From Paraburkholderia gardini (GTDB taxonomy: Bacteria; Pseudomonadota; Gammaproteobacteria; Burkholderiales; Burkholderiaceae), in assembly GCF_907164575.1 (NCBI RefSeq), contig NZ_CAJQYY010000020.1:62001-126000 (forward strand): DNA of 64,000 bases, given 5' to 3'. The notes beneath the pieces are model-generated. The model did not search any database and was not told the origin of the DNA. It saw nothing but the letters and a program-made list of their open reading frames with translations. A program made the translations under genes and the position numbers. Numbering within the stretch: position 1 is the stretch's first letter; every line of letters starts with the position of its first letter. Shown here piece after piece: positions 6,842 through 15,242 of this stretch.

Positions 6842-8122
6842 TCACACCGCTTCCGGCGCCCCGACGTACCCGGCTGCGCCTTGGCCCGCAACCAGGCCGC
6901 TCGCGAAGCAGGCTGTGAGCAGATAGCCGCCCGTCGGCGCTTCCCAGTCGAGCATCTCGCCGGCGCAGAACGCGCCCGGAATCTGTTGCAGCATCAGGCG
7001 CGCATCGAGCGCCTCGAACGGCACGCCGCCCGCGCTGCTGATCGCTTCCTCGATGGGCCGCGCGCGCGTCAAACGCAGCGGCAGCGCCTTGATCGCGTGC
7101 GCCAGCTTCTGCGTATCGGCGAACGCCTCCTTCGACAGACACTCGCGCAGCAAACCCGCCTTGACGCCCGAAATCCCGAGCCGCCCGTGCAGATGCGTCG
7201 ACATCGAGCGCGACCCGCGCGGGCGCGTGACTTCGTCCACAACGCGCTCAGCGGAGTGCGCCGGCGCGAGATCGAGGTGAATGACGACCTCGCCGTCCCC
7301 CAGCAGACGATCCCGGATCACCGACGAAAGCGCATACACCAGACTGCCCTCGATGCCCGTTTCCGTCGAAATGAACTCACCTTTTCGATAATGGACTTTT
7401 TTGTCTATATCGATGACGGAAATGGCGACGGGTTTCACCGGCTGGCCGGCGAAATGTTCACGGAAATACGCGCTCCAGTCGGCGTCGAAGCCGCAGTTCG
7501 ACGGGAGCAGCGGCGCGATCGGCACGCCGCGCGCCTGCATCAGCGGGACCCATGAAGCATCCGAGCCGAGCCGCGGCCAGCTACCGCCGCCCAGCGCGAA
7601 CACGACTGCATCGGCCGTGACAAGATGCTCGCCGTCGTCGCCGCTCGTGGCGAAGCGCAGCACGTGCTTCGGCGCATCGGCTGTTCCTGCGTCGCTGTCC
7701 CAGCCGATCCACTTGTGGCGCATGTGGAACCGCACACCGGCTTCTTTCAGCCGATGCAGCCACGCGCGCAGCATCGGCGCGGCCTTCATGTCGGTCGGGA
7801 ACACGCGCCCCGAGCTGCCGACGAACGTCGGGACGCCCAGCTCCGTCAGCCACGCACGTAACGCGTCGGGGCCGAACGCGTCGAGGAGCGGCGCGATCTG
7901 CTCGCGGCGCGCGCCATAGCGGCCGAGAAACGGCGTGAGCGGCTCCGAGTGCGTGATGTTCATGCCGCCTTTGCCGGCCATCAGGAACTTGCGGCCGACG
8001 GAAGGCATCGCGTCATGGACGTCGACGCACACGCCGCGCCGCGCGAGCGCCTCGGCGGCCATCAACCCGGCCGGGCCGCCGCCGATGACGGCAACAGAAA
8101 CTGAATCGTGCGAAAGGGGCAT
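6842..8122 (-). CDS. TIGR03862-type FAD/NAD(P)-binding flavoprotein
   Basis: A 426-aa protein with an N-terminal dinucleotide-binding motif (VAVIGGGPAGLMAAEALARRG) followed by GRKFLMAGKGGMNITHSE, the hallmark of the HI0933/BaiN group of flavoproteins, and a second nucleotide-contact segment VVFALGGGSWPRLGSD. The C-terminal GAFCAGEMLDWEAPTGGYLL is the FAD-closing motif. These proteins are widespread putative oxidoreductases without an assigned reaction in proteobacteria. It is transcribed on the minus strand, 146 bases after the UxaA-like gene ends, possibly as a separate unit. Confidence 0.85.
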   Translation of the reverse strand: MPLSHDSVSVAVIGGGPAGLMAAEALARRGVCVDVHDAMPSVGRKFLMAGKGGMNITHSEPLTPFLGRYGARREQIAPLLDAFGPDALRAWLTELGVPTFVGSSGRVFPTDMKAAPMLRAWLHRLKEAGVRFHMRHKWIGWDSDAGTADAPKHVLRFATSGDDGEHLVTADAVVFALGGGSWPRLGSDASWVPLMQARGVPIAPLLPSNCGFDADWSAYFREHFAGQPVKPVAISVIDIDKKVHYRKGEFISTETGIEGSLVYALSSVIRDRLLGDGEVVIHLDLAPAHSAERVVDEVTRPRGSRSMSTHLHGRLGISGVKAGLLRECLSKEAFADTQKLAHAIKALPLRLTRARPIEEAISSAGGVPFEALDARLMLQQIPGAFCAGEMLDWEAPTGGYLLTACFASGLVAGQGAAGYVGAPEAV

Positions 8123-8268
8123 GCGGCAGGCGCGAAGAAGAGGGAAGCGTGCAAAGACGCGAGGTGCGCCATTTTCACACCCACGGCGAACGGGAGCAAA
8201 CGCGCACGCTGAAGCAGCGAGTCGACCTCACCACACAGTTCAAAAGTACCCAGCAGCGCCGCGCCGTT

Positions 8269-9834
8269 TCAGGTCACGACACCGACCTGCCACGGCACGA
8301 ACTCGCTTTGTCCATAGCCGTGCAGTTCGCTCTTCGACGGCCTGCCGGACGCGCAGTCGAGCATCATGCGAAACACGGCTTCGCCGAGTTCATCGATGCT
8401 CGCCGTGCCGTCGATCACACCGCCGCAGTTGATGTCCATGTCGTCTTCCTGGCGTTCCCACAGCGGCGTGTTCGTCGCGAGCTTTAGCGACGGCGACGGC
8501 GCGCAGCCATACGCGGAACCGCGTCCGGTCGTGAAGCAGATCAGGTTTGCACCCGACGCCACCTGGCCGGTCGCCGACATCGGGTCATAGCCCGGCGAAT
8601 CCATGAACACGAAACCTTTCGCGGTGACCGGCTGCGCGTATTCGTACACTTCGACGAGATTTGTTGTGCCGCCTTTCGCCACGGCGCCGAGCGATTTTTC
8701 GAGGATCGTCGTGAGGCCGCCGACCTTGTTGCCGGCCGACGGATTGTTATCGAGCGCCGCGCCGTTGCGCTCGCAGTAGTCCTGCCACCAGGCGATGCGC
8801 GCGAGCAGTTTCTCGCCGACTTCGTGGCTCACCGCGCGCCGCGTGAGCAGGTGTTCCGCGCCGTAAACTTCAGGCGTCTCCGACAGGATCGCCGTGCCGC
8901 CGTTTCGCACCAGGCGGTCGACGGCCGCGCCGAGCGCCGGGTTCGCCGAGATGCCGGAATAGCCATCCGAGCCGCCGCACTGCAAACCGACGACGATATG
9001 CGATGCCGGCAGCCGCTCGCGCGTCGCGCGGTTCGCGTCGGCCAGCATTTCGCGCACCATCGCGATGCCGCGCTCGATTGTCTTGCGTGTGCCGCCGCTA
9101 TCCTGAATCGTGAAGCTGCGCAGACGCGGTTTATCGTCGCTCAATCCGCCGGCTTCGAGCACACCGCCAATCTGGTTCGTCTCGCAGCCGAGGCCGACGA
9201 ACAGCACCGACGCGAAGTTCGGATGCATCGCGTAACCCGCGAGCGTGCGGCGCAGGATCCGGATGCCTTCGCCTTGCATGTCGATACCGCAACCGAGCCC
9301 GTGCGTGAGCGCGATCACGCCGTCGACGTTCGGAAAATCCGCGAGTTCCTCCGGATGCACATCGCGCCTGAAATGATCTGCGATTGCGCGCGCGACCGTC
9401 GCCGAGCAGTTCACGCTCGTCAAGACGCCGATGTAGTTGCGCGTCGCGACGCGTCCGTCGTCGCGGCGAATGCCCATGAAGTGCGCTGGTTCGCTCGCGT
9501 ATTCCGTGGGATGCCGGTCGACGCCGAACGCGTGATCGCGCGAGAAGTCCGCCATGCCGAGGTTCTGCACATGTACGTGCTGACCGCGCGCGATGTTCTC
9601 CCGCGCGACGCCGATGATCTGGTTGTAGCGTTTGACCGGTTCGCCTTTCGCGATCGCGCGCGTCGCGATCTTGTGGCCCGGCGGAATCAGCCCGGACACG
9701 ACGAGATCTTCCGCGTCGATCCGCGTGCCGGACATGAGCTGACGCGTCGCGATCACGACGTCGTCGTTCGGATGCAGGCGGATCACGGCGTGCGCGGCGA
9801 CGGTGTTGGGCGTTGCAAGTGTTGGGCTCGACAT
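8269..9834 (-). CDS. uxaA: UxaA-family altronate (or galactarate) dehydratase
   Basis: A 521-aa protein of the UxaA/GarD family: an N-terminal SAF domain (about residues 15-90) joined to the large dehydratase domain, with RNYIGVLTSVNCSATVA, LTHGLGCGIDMQGEG and the cysteine-bearing GLQCGGSDGYSGISANPALG. The enzymes use a metal centre to dehydrate D-altronate to 2-keto-3-deoxygluconate, or galactarate in GarD. Pairing with a mannitol-dehydrogenase-family reductase and a FadR-type regulator favours a hexuronate/altronate role. It lies 52 bases downstream of the reductase on the same strand, so the two are likely co-transcribed. Substrate identity is inferred. Confidence 0.82.
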   Translation of the reverse strand: MSSPTLATPNTVAAHAVIRLHPNDDVVIATRQLMSGTRIDAEDLVVSGLIPPGHKIATRAIAKGEPVKRYNQIIGVARENIARGQHVHVQNLGMADFSRDHAFGVDRHPTEYASEPAHFMGIRRDDGRVATRNYIGVLTSVNCSATVARAIADHFRRDVHPEELADFPNVDGVIALTHGLGCGIDMQGEGIRILRRTLAGYAMHPNFASVLFVGLGCETNQIGGVLEAGGLSDDKPRLRSFTIQDSGGTRKTIERGIAMVREMLADANRATRERLPASHIVVGLQCGGSDGYSGISANPALGAAVDRLVRNGGTAILSETPEVYGAEHLLTRRAVSHEVGEKLLARIAWWQDYCERNGAALDNNPSAGNKVGGLTTILEKSLGAVAKGGTTNLVEVYEYAQPVTAKGFVFMDSPGYDPMSATGQVASGANLICFTTGRGSAYGCAPSPSLKLATNTPLWERQEDDMDINCGGVIDGTASIDELGEAVFRMMLDCASGRPSKSELHGYGQSEFVPWQVGVVT

Positions 9835-9886
9835 GGAAAACCTCTGTTCTTTCGTCTATGCGGGTGACGGTTCGCTCAGGATTCGC

Positions 9887-11023
9887 TCAGGCCCGACGCG
9901 TCGTCTCGCCGAGCGCGGCCTTCAGGCGTGGCTGGTTGGGCGTGATGCGCAGTTCGCGCGCGAGCTCGATGACCGGGCGCAGGCGGCGACGTTTCTTTTC
10001 CTCGTGATTGCGCGCGATATCTGAAAGCCGGTGGTCGAGAAACGGATTCCCGAAACGTTCGCGCACGTCGGCGAGATAGGCGCGCGCGGTGTCCGCTTCG
10101 CCGAGCGCATCGAAGACGGGCAGCACTTCGTCGCACCAGAGTGCTTCGAGGTCGGCGCGCAGCCTCGTGTCCTGCATCGCGTGGCGCGTGTTTTCATCGG
10201 CGGGACGGCGCCCGGACAGCCAGCGCTCCGCCAGATACGTGTGCCCGAGGTTCAGCAGCATCAGCTTGAGTCGCTCGTAGTGCGGCAGGTCGTCGGTGAC
10301 GACGATTGCCGCGTGCCCGCACGGCAGCACCATGCCCGCGCGACGCTCGACGGCCCACAGCGCATACGGCTCAGCAATTGCGCCGACCGGATGGATCGGC
10401 TCCGACACGATCCGGTCGACGAGCGAATTCACCCAGATACAGCCGTGCTCGATGTACTCGACGAGCGCCGCATCCGCGTTCCATTCACGCGCGATGCCCG
10501 CGACCAGATCGCGCAACGTGTCGCCGTTACGCGTGATGAGTTCGCACGGAAAAATCGACAGCGGCGCGGCGCCCGCGAGAAAACGCGCGTGCAACAGCAC
10601 GACGAGCTTCGCCGCGAAGCCTTGCGGCGGCGTGGCGATATCGCGCAGCAAAGCGGCGGTGTCGGCGGGAAAGCGCGCGAAGCCGGCCTCGCTCGTGTTC
10701 GAGATCACGACGCGCGCGTCATGCGCGAAGCGCTCGACGACGAGCGGCCAGTCGGTGCGGGCGTCGAGCGCTTCGGTGATCGCGTCGCATTCGATCGTGG
10801 TGTCGATCACGTCGCCGTGCCGCATGCCGCGAACGCGCACCGGATAACGCGCGTCGGCGCGCAACGCTTCGATGCGCGCGCGGCTTTCGGCGCTGGACGT
10901 GGTCTGCACGACGGTGATGTTGCCGGCCGCGGCGTGACCGTCCTTAAGCGCCTGCGACACGAAGAGATCGATATGCGCCTGCAGGAAGCGGCTGGTACCG
11001 AATTGCAGAATGGAATTCGCCAT
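9887..11023 (-). CDS. Mannitol dehydrogenase family oxidoreductase (tagaturonate/altronate reductase-like)
   Basis: A 378-aa NAD-dependent enzyme with the family's N-terminal motif ILQFGTSRFLQAHIDLF, cofactor segment VVISNTSEAGF and C-terminal domain beginning near GCIWVNSLVDRIVSEP. The family includes UxaB (tagaturonate to altronate), UxuB (fructuronate to mannonate) and polyol dehydrogenases; at 378 aa it is shorter than classical UxaB or MtlD. Its partner at 8269 is an altronate-type dehydratase, so tagaturonate reductase is the most economical reading. It is first in its transcript, directly under the two-site control region at 11141-11194. Confidence 0.78.
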   Translation of the reverse strand: MANSILQFGTSRFLQAHIDLFVSQALKDGHAAAGNITVVQTTSSAESRARIEALRADARYPVRVRGMRHGDVIDTTIECDAITEALDARTDWPLVVERFAHDARVVISNTSEAGFARFPADTAALLRDIATPPQGFAAKLVVLLHARFLAGAAPLSIFPCELITRNGDTLRDLVAGIAREWNADAALVEYIEHGCIWVNSLVDRIVSEPIHPVGAIAEPYALWAVERRAGMVLPCGHAAIVVTDDLPHYERLKLMLLNLGHTYLAERWLSGRRPADENTRHAMQDTRLRADLEALWCDEVLPVFDALGEADTARAYLADVRERFGNPFLDHRLSDIARNHEEKKRRRLRPVIELARELRITPNQPRLKAALGETTRRA

Positions 11024-11140
11024 CCGTCAGCGCTCCGGAAACACGGTCGTGCAGGACGAAACAGATGAGACAGGATTCATCGCGGGATGGACGTTCTGAA
11101 GTTGGGGGGCGCCTTGCCGGCTTCACGACATGGTGTTATT

Positions 11141-11194
11141 TCGGCCTGACCAGTTGCCGATCATAGAAGTATATTGCTAATCTGGTCAAGCCAG
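11141..11194 (-). promoter_or_regulatory. Promoter and paired operators for the hexuronate genes
   Basis: On the minus strand TTGACC (11184-11189), an 18-bp spacer and TATGAT (11160-11165) form a good sigma-70 promoter for the reductase gene. CTGGTCAAGCCAG (11182-11194, plus strand) covers the -35 box. A second copy in the opposite orientation, CTGGTCAGGCCGA read on the minus strand (11141-11153), falls at the expected start of transcription. Spacing and resemblance to FadR-family sites (TGGTnnnACCA) suggest repression by the adjacent regulator. Confidence 0.6.
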
Positions 11195-11325
11195 TTTGGC
11201 CCACATGCACGTTCGATGGCAAAACGTCGGACCGTCCGTGGGTCTCGCTGATTACAATTCACGCTTTGCCGGGCGCGCAGCCTGGCGTCGCCGCCATCGA
11301 ACCGTCCAGCCGCCCGGAGCCACGT

Positions 11326-12036
11326 TTGCCAGTCAAACCCGTCGAAACGCGTCGTCTCTATCTCCAGATCGCCGACAAGCTGCGCGAACTGATCGGCCAG
11401 CAAGGCTTCGCGCCGAACGGACGCCTGCCGTCCGAGCGCGAACTGGCGCAGATGCTGGGCGTATCGCGGCCGTCGGTGCGCGAGGCGCTTGTCGCGCTGG
11501 AACTGGAAGGGCGCGTGGAGATCCGCATGGGATCGGGCGTGTATGTGAGTTCGCGCCCGGCATCCGCCGCGGCCGGCGCGCCATCGCCCGATTCAGGCAC
11601 GCTCGGCGAAAGCCCGCGCGAAATCATGGACGCCCGCTCGCTGATCGAAGGCGCGATCGCGGCGAGCGTCGCGCCGTTCGCGAAGCCGAAGGCGCTCAAG
11701 GCGCTGCGCACCCTGTACGAACGCATGGCAGCGGAAGTCGCCGCCGGCCAGATTCCGATAGCCGCCGACCGCCAGTTCCACCTGTGCGTTGCGCAGATGT
11801 CGGAAAACGACGTGCTGGTGAAAACAATCGCGGACCTGTTCGACGAGCGGCACAGTCCGTTGTCGTCGAAGCTGCGGGTGCATTTCGAAGGGGACGATAC
11901 CTGGGCGGCGGCGCTCGATGAGCATCGCGCCATTCTGGAAGCGCTCGAGGAACGGGACCCCGTGCAGGCACATGCGGCAGTCCAGCGGCATCTGAAAGCG
12001 TCCTACGCGCGTCTGATGAGACGCGTCAAACCCTGA
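11326..12036 (+). CDS. FadR/GntR-family transcriptional regulator
   Basis: About 236 aa: an N-terminal winged helix (RLYLQIADKLRELIGQQGFAPNGRLPSERELAQMLGVSRPSVREALVALELEGRVEIRMGSGVYV in outline, residues ~8-75) and a C-terminal FCD effector domain (residues ~95-230) with the His/Asp metal-binding pattern (DRQFHLCVAQMSEN; LDEHRAILEAL). FCD regulators usually respond to carboxylic or sugar acids. TTG at 11326 is preferred because GGAG lies seven bases upstream; a TTG at 11266 lacks a ribosome site. It is divergent from the UxaA-like pair, whose promoter carries two matching operators, so it is their likely repressor. Confidence 0.85.
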   Translation: MPVKPVETRRLYLQIADKLRELIGQQGFAPNGRLPSERELAQMLGVSRPSVREALVALELEGRVEIRMGSGVYVSSRPASAAAGAPSPDSGTLGESPREIMDARSLIEGAIAASVAPFAKPKALKALRTLYERMAAEVAAGQIPIAADRQFHLCVAQMSENDVLVKTIADLFDERHSPLSSKLRVHFEGDDTWAAALDEHRAILEALEERDPVQAHAAVQRHLKASYARLMRRVKP

Positions 12037-12038
12037 AA

Positions 12039-12106
12039 GCCGGCCGCTGCCGGCGGCCGGCAGCGTGCATCGCCTTCAGGGGCGGATCGAATCGGCCGAT
12101 TCGATC
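12039..12106. repeat. Perfect hairpin and 22-bp palindrome between convergent genes
   Basis: A 9-bp perfect stem (GCCGGCCGC 12039-12047 with GCGGCCGGC 12053-12061, five-base loop) is followed by a perfect 22-bp palindrome at 12085-12106 whose left arm is GATCGAATCGG. The second element overlaps the last two bases of the minus-strand gene. There is no T-run, so these are not classical terminators on the sequence alone. Confidence 0.7.
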
Positions 12107-12425
12107 AACCCGGGTACTCCTCATCGACCTTCAGACCGGCGAGCTTGAAGATCACGCGTAGCGTCTGGGGCTTGATATCACGCCGCGAAGCCAGCGTCGT
12201 CATGACGAAGTCGAGCACCTTTGCGTATTTGAGCAGCGTGAGACAGGTTTCCATGTCGACGGCGCCATCACGCATCAACTCGGCAATCCGCAGCATCTCC
12301 ACCGAGATGTCGCGCGCCATTTCGAGTTCAATCTGCTGCTTTTCGGTCCACGCGGGCGTGGTGAGGAGTCGCGTCAGCATCTCCTGGAACTTCTGCTCCG
12401 CGTTTCCGTTCGGTATCGCGTCCAT
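12105..12425 (-). CDS. Conserved-looking small protein of unknown function
   Basis: A 106-aa, mostly helical, soluble protein with an acidic middle (TEKQQIELEMARDISVEMLRIAELM) and the ending KLAGLKVDEEYPG. No signal peptide, membrane segment or known motif is recognised. The frame is open upstream, but the ATG at 12425 has GAGGC seven bases before it, and the upstream extension is Arg/Ala-rich and coding-poor. It stands alone, convergent with the FadR regulator and divergent from the methyltransferase at 12810, so context does not suggest a role. Confidence 0.65.
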   Translation of the reverse strand: MDAIPNGNAEQKFQEMLTRLLTTPAWTEKQQIELEMARDISVEMLRIAELMRDGAVDMETCLTLLKYAKVLDFVMTTLASRRDIKPQTLRVIFKLAGLKVDEEYPG

Positions 12426-12809
12426 TGCCGCCTCATTTTCGTCTGAGCGTGCTTCTTGTCCGGTCACGGCGCGCTGCAGGTTACGTAACGTTCGGCCCGA
12501 TGTTCCGGTGCCGACCTCCCACACGCTAGCTGCTCCTCTCAGAGCAGCTGCTTGTGTTGATGGTGTGTGCCGCTCCCCGTAAGGGCGAAGCGGAATTGCC
12601 GTCCGTTTGCGACCGGCGCTTTCCGCGCGCGCCGCGTGACATTCAGCATGAAATGTTCCAGGTGCATGGATGTGTCTCCGGCGGTTTTCTCGCTCTTCGC
12701 GCGGACGCACCCGGTTCCTCTCCGCGCTTTTCGGTAAACTGGCAGTATCTTTTCAATCGTTCCGTCATCTGTCGCACGTTCCCGGTGCGGTTGGCGCTGC
12801 ACAAATTCG
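12426..12809. other. Divergent intergenic region
   Basis: 384 bases with no supported gene. It contains an 8-bp inverted repeat AGCTGCTC / GAGCAGCT (12528-12535 and 12542-12549) about 100 bases upstream of the minus-strand gene, and the promoter region of the plus-strand methyltransferase. Confidence 0.5.
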
Positions 12810-13682
12810 ATGTCCACCCGATCCGCCAGTCCCGCAAAGCCGCCGAAAGCGGCGAAAACCCACGAAATCCGTCCGAATCAGTCGATCGAGCTGCTGAAGG
12901 AGCTGCACATCCTCACGCGCGACGGCACGATGAATCAGGACAGCCGGCGCAAGCTGAAGCAGGTCTATCACCTGTTCCAGTTCATCGAGCCGCTGCTGAA
13001 AGACCTGAAGGACACGCAGGGCAGCCTCACGCTCGTCGACCACGGCGCGGGGAAGTCCTATCTGGGTTTTATCCTGTATGACCTGTTTTTCAAGGAGCAG
13101 CACGACGCGTCGCATATCTACGGCATCGAGACGCGTGAGGACCTCGTCACGAAGTCGGAAGAACTGGCGGCGCGGCTGGGTTTCGGCGGGATGTCGTTCG
13201 TGAATCTGTCGGTGGCGGAATCGATTACGTCGGAGCGTCTGCCGGCGACGATCGACATCGTCACCGCGCTGCACGCGTGTAACACCGCCACCGACGACGC
13301 GATCCGCTTCGCGCTGGAGAAAAAGGCGAAGTACATCGTCGTGGTGCCGTGCTGCCAGGCGGAAGTGGCGGGCGTGCTGCGCAGCAACAAGAGCCGCTCG
13401 CTCGGCCACGCGCTGACGGAAATCTGGCGCCATCCGCTGCATACGCGCGAGTTCGGCAGCCAGATCACGAACGTGCTCCGCTGCCTGCAACTCGAAGCGC
13501 ACGGCTATCAGGTGAGCGTGACGGAACTCGTCGGCTGGGAGCATTCGATGAAGAACGAACTCATCATCGCCCAGTACAAGGATCTGCCGCGCCGCCGGCC
13601 GGCGGAACGGCTCAACGAGGTGATGGAGACGCTCGGTCTCGTCGAACTGCGTGAGCGGTTCTTTGCGCCAGAAGTCGTGTGA
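12810..13682 (+). CDS. SAM-dependent methyltransferase of the METTL25/GSTCD-like type
   Basis: A 290-aa protein with a methyltransferase fold: SAM loop LVDHGAGKSYLGFILYDLFF (about 75-94), acidic strand end YGIETRED, and a distinctive VVVPCCQAEV segment (about residues 177-186) with vicinal cysteines, as seen in the methyltransferase family related to human METTL25 and GSTCD. The substrate is unknown. The first ~20 residues are basic and Ala/Pro/Lys-rich. It is a single gene with no operon partner; DUF1415 follows on the opposite strand. Confidence 0.75.
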   Translation: MSTRSASPAKPPKAAKTHEIRPNQSIELLKELHILTRDGTMNQDSRRKLKQVYHLFQFIEPLLKDLKDTQGSLTLVDHGAGKSYLGFILYDLFFKEQHDASHIYGIETREDLVTKSEELAARLGFGGMSFVNLSVAESITSERLPATIDIVTALHACNTATDDAIRFALEKKAKYIVVVPCCQAEVAGVLRSNKSRSLGHALTEIWRHPLHTREFGSQITNVLRCLQLEAHGYQVSVTELVGWEHSMKNELIIAQYKDLPRRRPAERLNEVMETLGLVELRERFFAPEVV

Positions 13683-13758
13683 TTCGCGCGGCGGTTATTT
13701 CGGGCAGGTGCGTCGAACGCCTGCCTTCAGGTGATGCGCGCCTGTGTGACGTCCAGCG

Positions 13759-14325
13759 TCAGTCTTTAGCCGGCTCGCTCATCCATTTCCGCCAGCCATC
13801 CAGGCCAAGCCGCTGCATCGTTTCCTGATTGCGTTCGTAGATATCGGCTGCGTCGGGGAACGCATCGACCGCACGTTCGATACTCGCTTCGCGCAACAGA
13901 TGCAGGACCGGATACGGCGCGCGGTTGGTGTAGTTCTCGATGTCGTCTGGCCCGGTGCCGTCGAACTGATACCGCGGATGAAAACTCGCGATCTGCAATT
14001 CGCCTTCAAGACGCATCTGCTCTAGCATCCGGTCGGCGAAAAACAGGCAGTCGTTGTACTCGAGGAAATCGGCCAGCGCGTCCGGAATGATCAGGAGCGT
14101 CGTGTCGATATCGGCCGGATCGGCGTCGGCGAGCGTCTGCAGTTCGGTTTCGAGATCGGCCAGCACGCCTTCCATGTTCGTCGCTTCGCTGATCGCGTAG
14201 CGGATCTGGTCTTTCACATGCACGCTCTTCGCGAACGGACACAGGTTCAGTCCGATGACCGCGCGCGTCAGCCAGTGACGGGTGGCGGAAAGGATCGATT
14301 CGCGGGTTTCGGCGGACAGCGGCAT
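13759..14325 (-). CDS. DUF1415 family protein
   Basis: A 188-aa protein beginning near TRHWLTRAVIGLNLCPFAKSV and containing SFHPRYQF, PYPVLHLLREASIERAV and NQETMQRLGLDGW, features of the DUF1415 family found across proteobacteria. No biochemical function is established. The conserved Cys-Pro near the N terminus and buried His/Arg residues hint at a catalytic or metal site. ATG at 14325 gives the usual family length; in-frame codons further upstream were discounted. It is convergent with the methyltransferase gene. Confidence 0.8.
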   Translation of the reverse strand: MPLSAETRESILSATRHWLTRAVIGLNLCPFAKSVHVKDQIRYAISEATNMEGVLADLETELQTLADADPADIDTTLLIIPDALADFLEYNDCLFFADRMLEQMRLEGELQIASFHPRYQFDGTGPDDIENYTNRAPYPVLHLLREASIERAVDAFPDAADIYERNQETMQRLGLDGWRKWMSEPAKD

Positions 14326-14447
14326 GACGGAAGGGCGACGTGGAAAGCCGTATTTTAACGGCCTTGCCGGCAACGGTCGTACAGGCGTTGCAGCGCTGGA
14401 TCGTTTTCCCGTTGCTCGACGCGCGAGCGGCGGCCGCCGCCGTGCCT

Positions 14448-15083
14448 TCAGCCCGGCGCGCGCCCGCAGGCTGCTGCGATCAGCTGCGCCGCGACGCGCG
14501 GCGCGGCGCGCACGGGCCCGCAGCCCGGACCATACGTCTGGCTTGCTGCGTAGACGCCTTCGATCAGGAGGCCGAGTGCGTCGGCGAGCGCCTCGGGATC
14601 GTCCGCGCCCGCTTCGGTTGCAAGCGCAAGGATTCGCGCCATCAGCCGCGCCTTGTTGTCGATGACGAACTGGCGCGCGGGGTGCGTCACGTCGGGAAAC
14701 TCGACGGCGATATTCACGAACGGACAGCCCCGATAATCCTTCACCGAAGCGCGCACGGCCAGATCGTCGAAGTACTGTTGCAGCTGCCTTGCGGGCTCAC
14801 CCGGATACTTCGCGAAGCTCTTCTCGACGTAGCTGAAAAACTGCCCGTCCTTGCGTTCGAGGTAGGCCAGCACGAGATCGTCCTTGGACGAGAACTGCCG
14901 GTACAGGCTCATCTTGTTGACGCCAGCGCGCTCCACGACCGTATCGACACCCACCGCCCGCACGCCGTCGCGATAGAACAGCTCGTCCGCCGCGCGCAGC
15001 AGATGCGCCTGCGCGTCGGGACCCGCCGTCTGCGTGCGTGCGCGGCGATGCGCGGTGCGTTTTTCAGTTTCGCTCTGTGCCAT
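14448..15083 (-). CDS. TetR-family regulator of the adjacent MFS transporter
   Basis: A 211-aa protein with an N-terminal TetR helix-turn-helix (LLRAADELFYRDGVRAVGVDTVVERAGVNKMSLYRQFSSKDDLV, residues ~30-73 in outline) and a ligand-binding C-terminal half containing the conserved GCPFVN turn. ATG at 15083 has a strong GGAGG nine bases upstream. It is divergently transcribed from the MFS gene at 15243, and the gap contains inverted and direct repeats. The usual logic would be repression of the pump until an inducer, probably an organic acid or aromatic compound, binds. Confidence 0.87.
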   Translation of the reverse strand: MAQSETEKRTAHRRARTQTAGPDAQAHLLRAADELFYRDGVRAVGVDTVVERAGVNKMSLYRQFSSKDDLVLAYLERKDGQFFSYVEKSFAKYPGEPARQLQQYFDDLAVRASVKDYRGCPFVNIAVEFPDVTHPARQFVIDNKARLMARILALATEAGADDPEALADALGLLIEGVYAASQTYGPGCGPVRAAPRVAAQLIAAACGRAPG

Positions 15084-15099
15084 GGACGTTCCACCTCCG

Positions 15100-15191
15100 G
15101 TTACCGACGCTTGACATGTTACCGACCAGTCACTAACATCGCAACACACATTGTGACTGATCTGTCACAAGTCCTTTACTGTATCGGTAAC
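15100..15191 (+). promoter_or_regulatory. Promoter and TetR-type operators for the MFS gene
   Basis: TTGACA (15111-15116), 17-bp spacer and TAACAT (15134-15139) form a near-consensus plus-strand promoter. Immediately downstream lies a 7-bp inverted repeat TTGTGAC-TGATCT-GTCACAA (15151-15170), placed to block early transcription. Two direct repeats GTTACCGAC (15100-15108, 15118-15126) flank the -35 box, and an inverted copy CGGTAAC lies at 15185-15191. Confidence 0.65.
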
Positions 15192-15242
15192 AATTCGCGC
15201 GAGCGGCGAAAAAACGGACGCCGCGCGCCGGCTGGAGAGACG

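Noticed and set aside
12105..12710. 201-aa version of the unknown minus-strand gene
   Set aside because: The extra N-terminal ~95 residues are low-complexity and cross an inverted repeat; the ATG at 12425 has a ribosome site.
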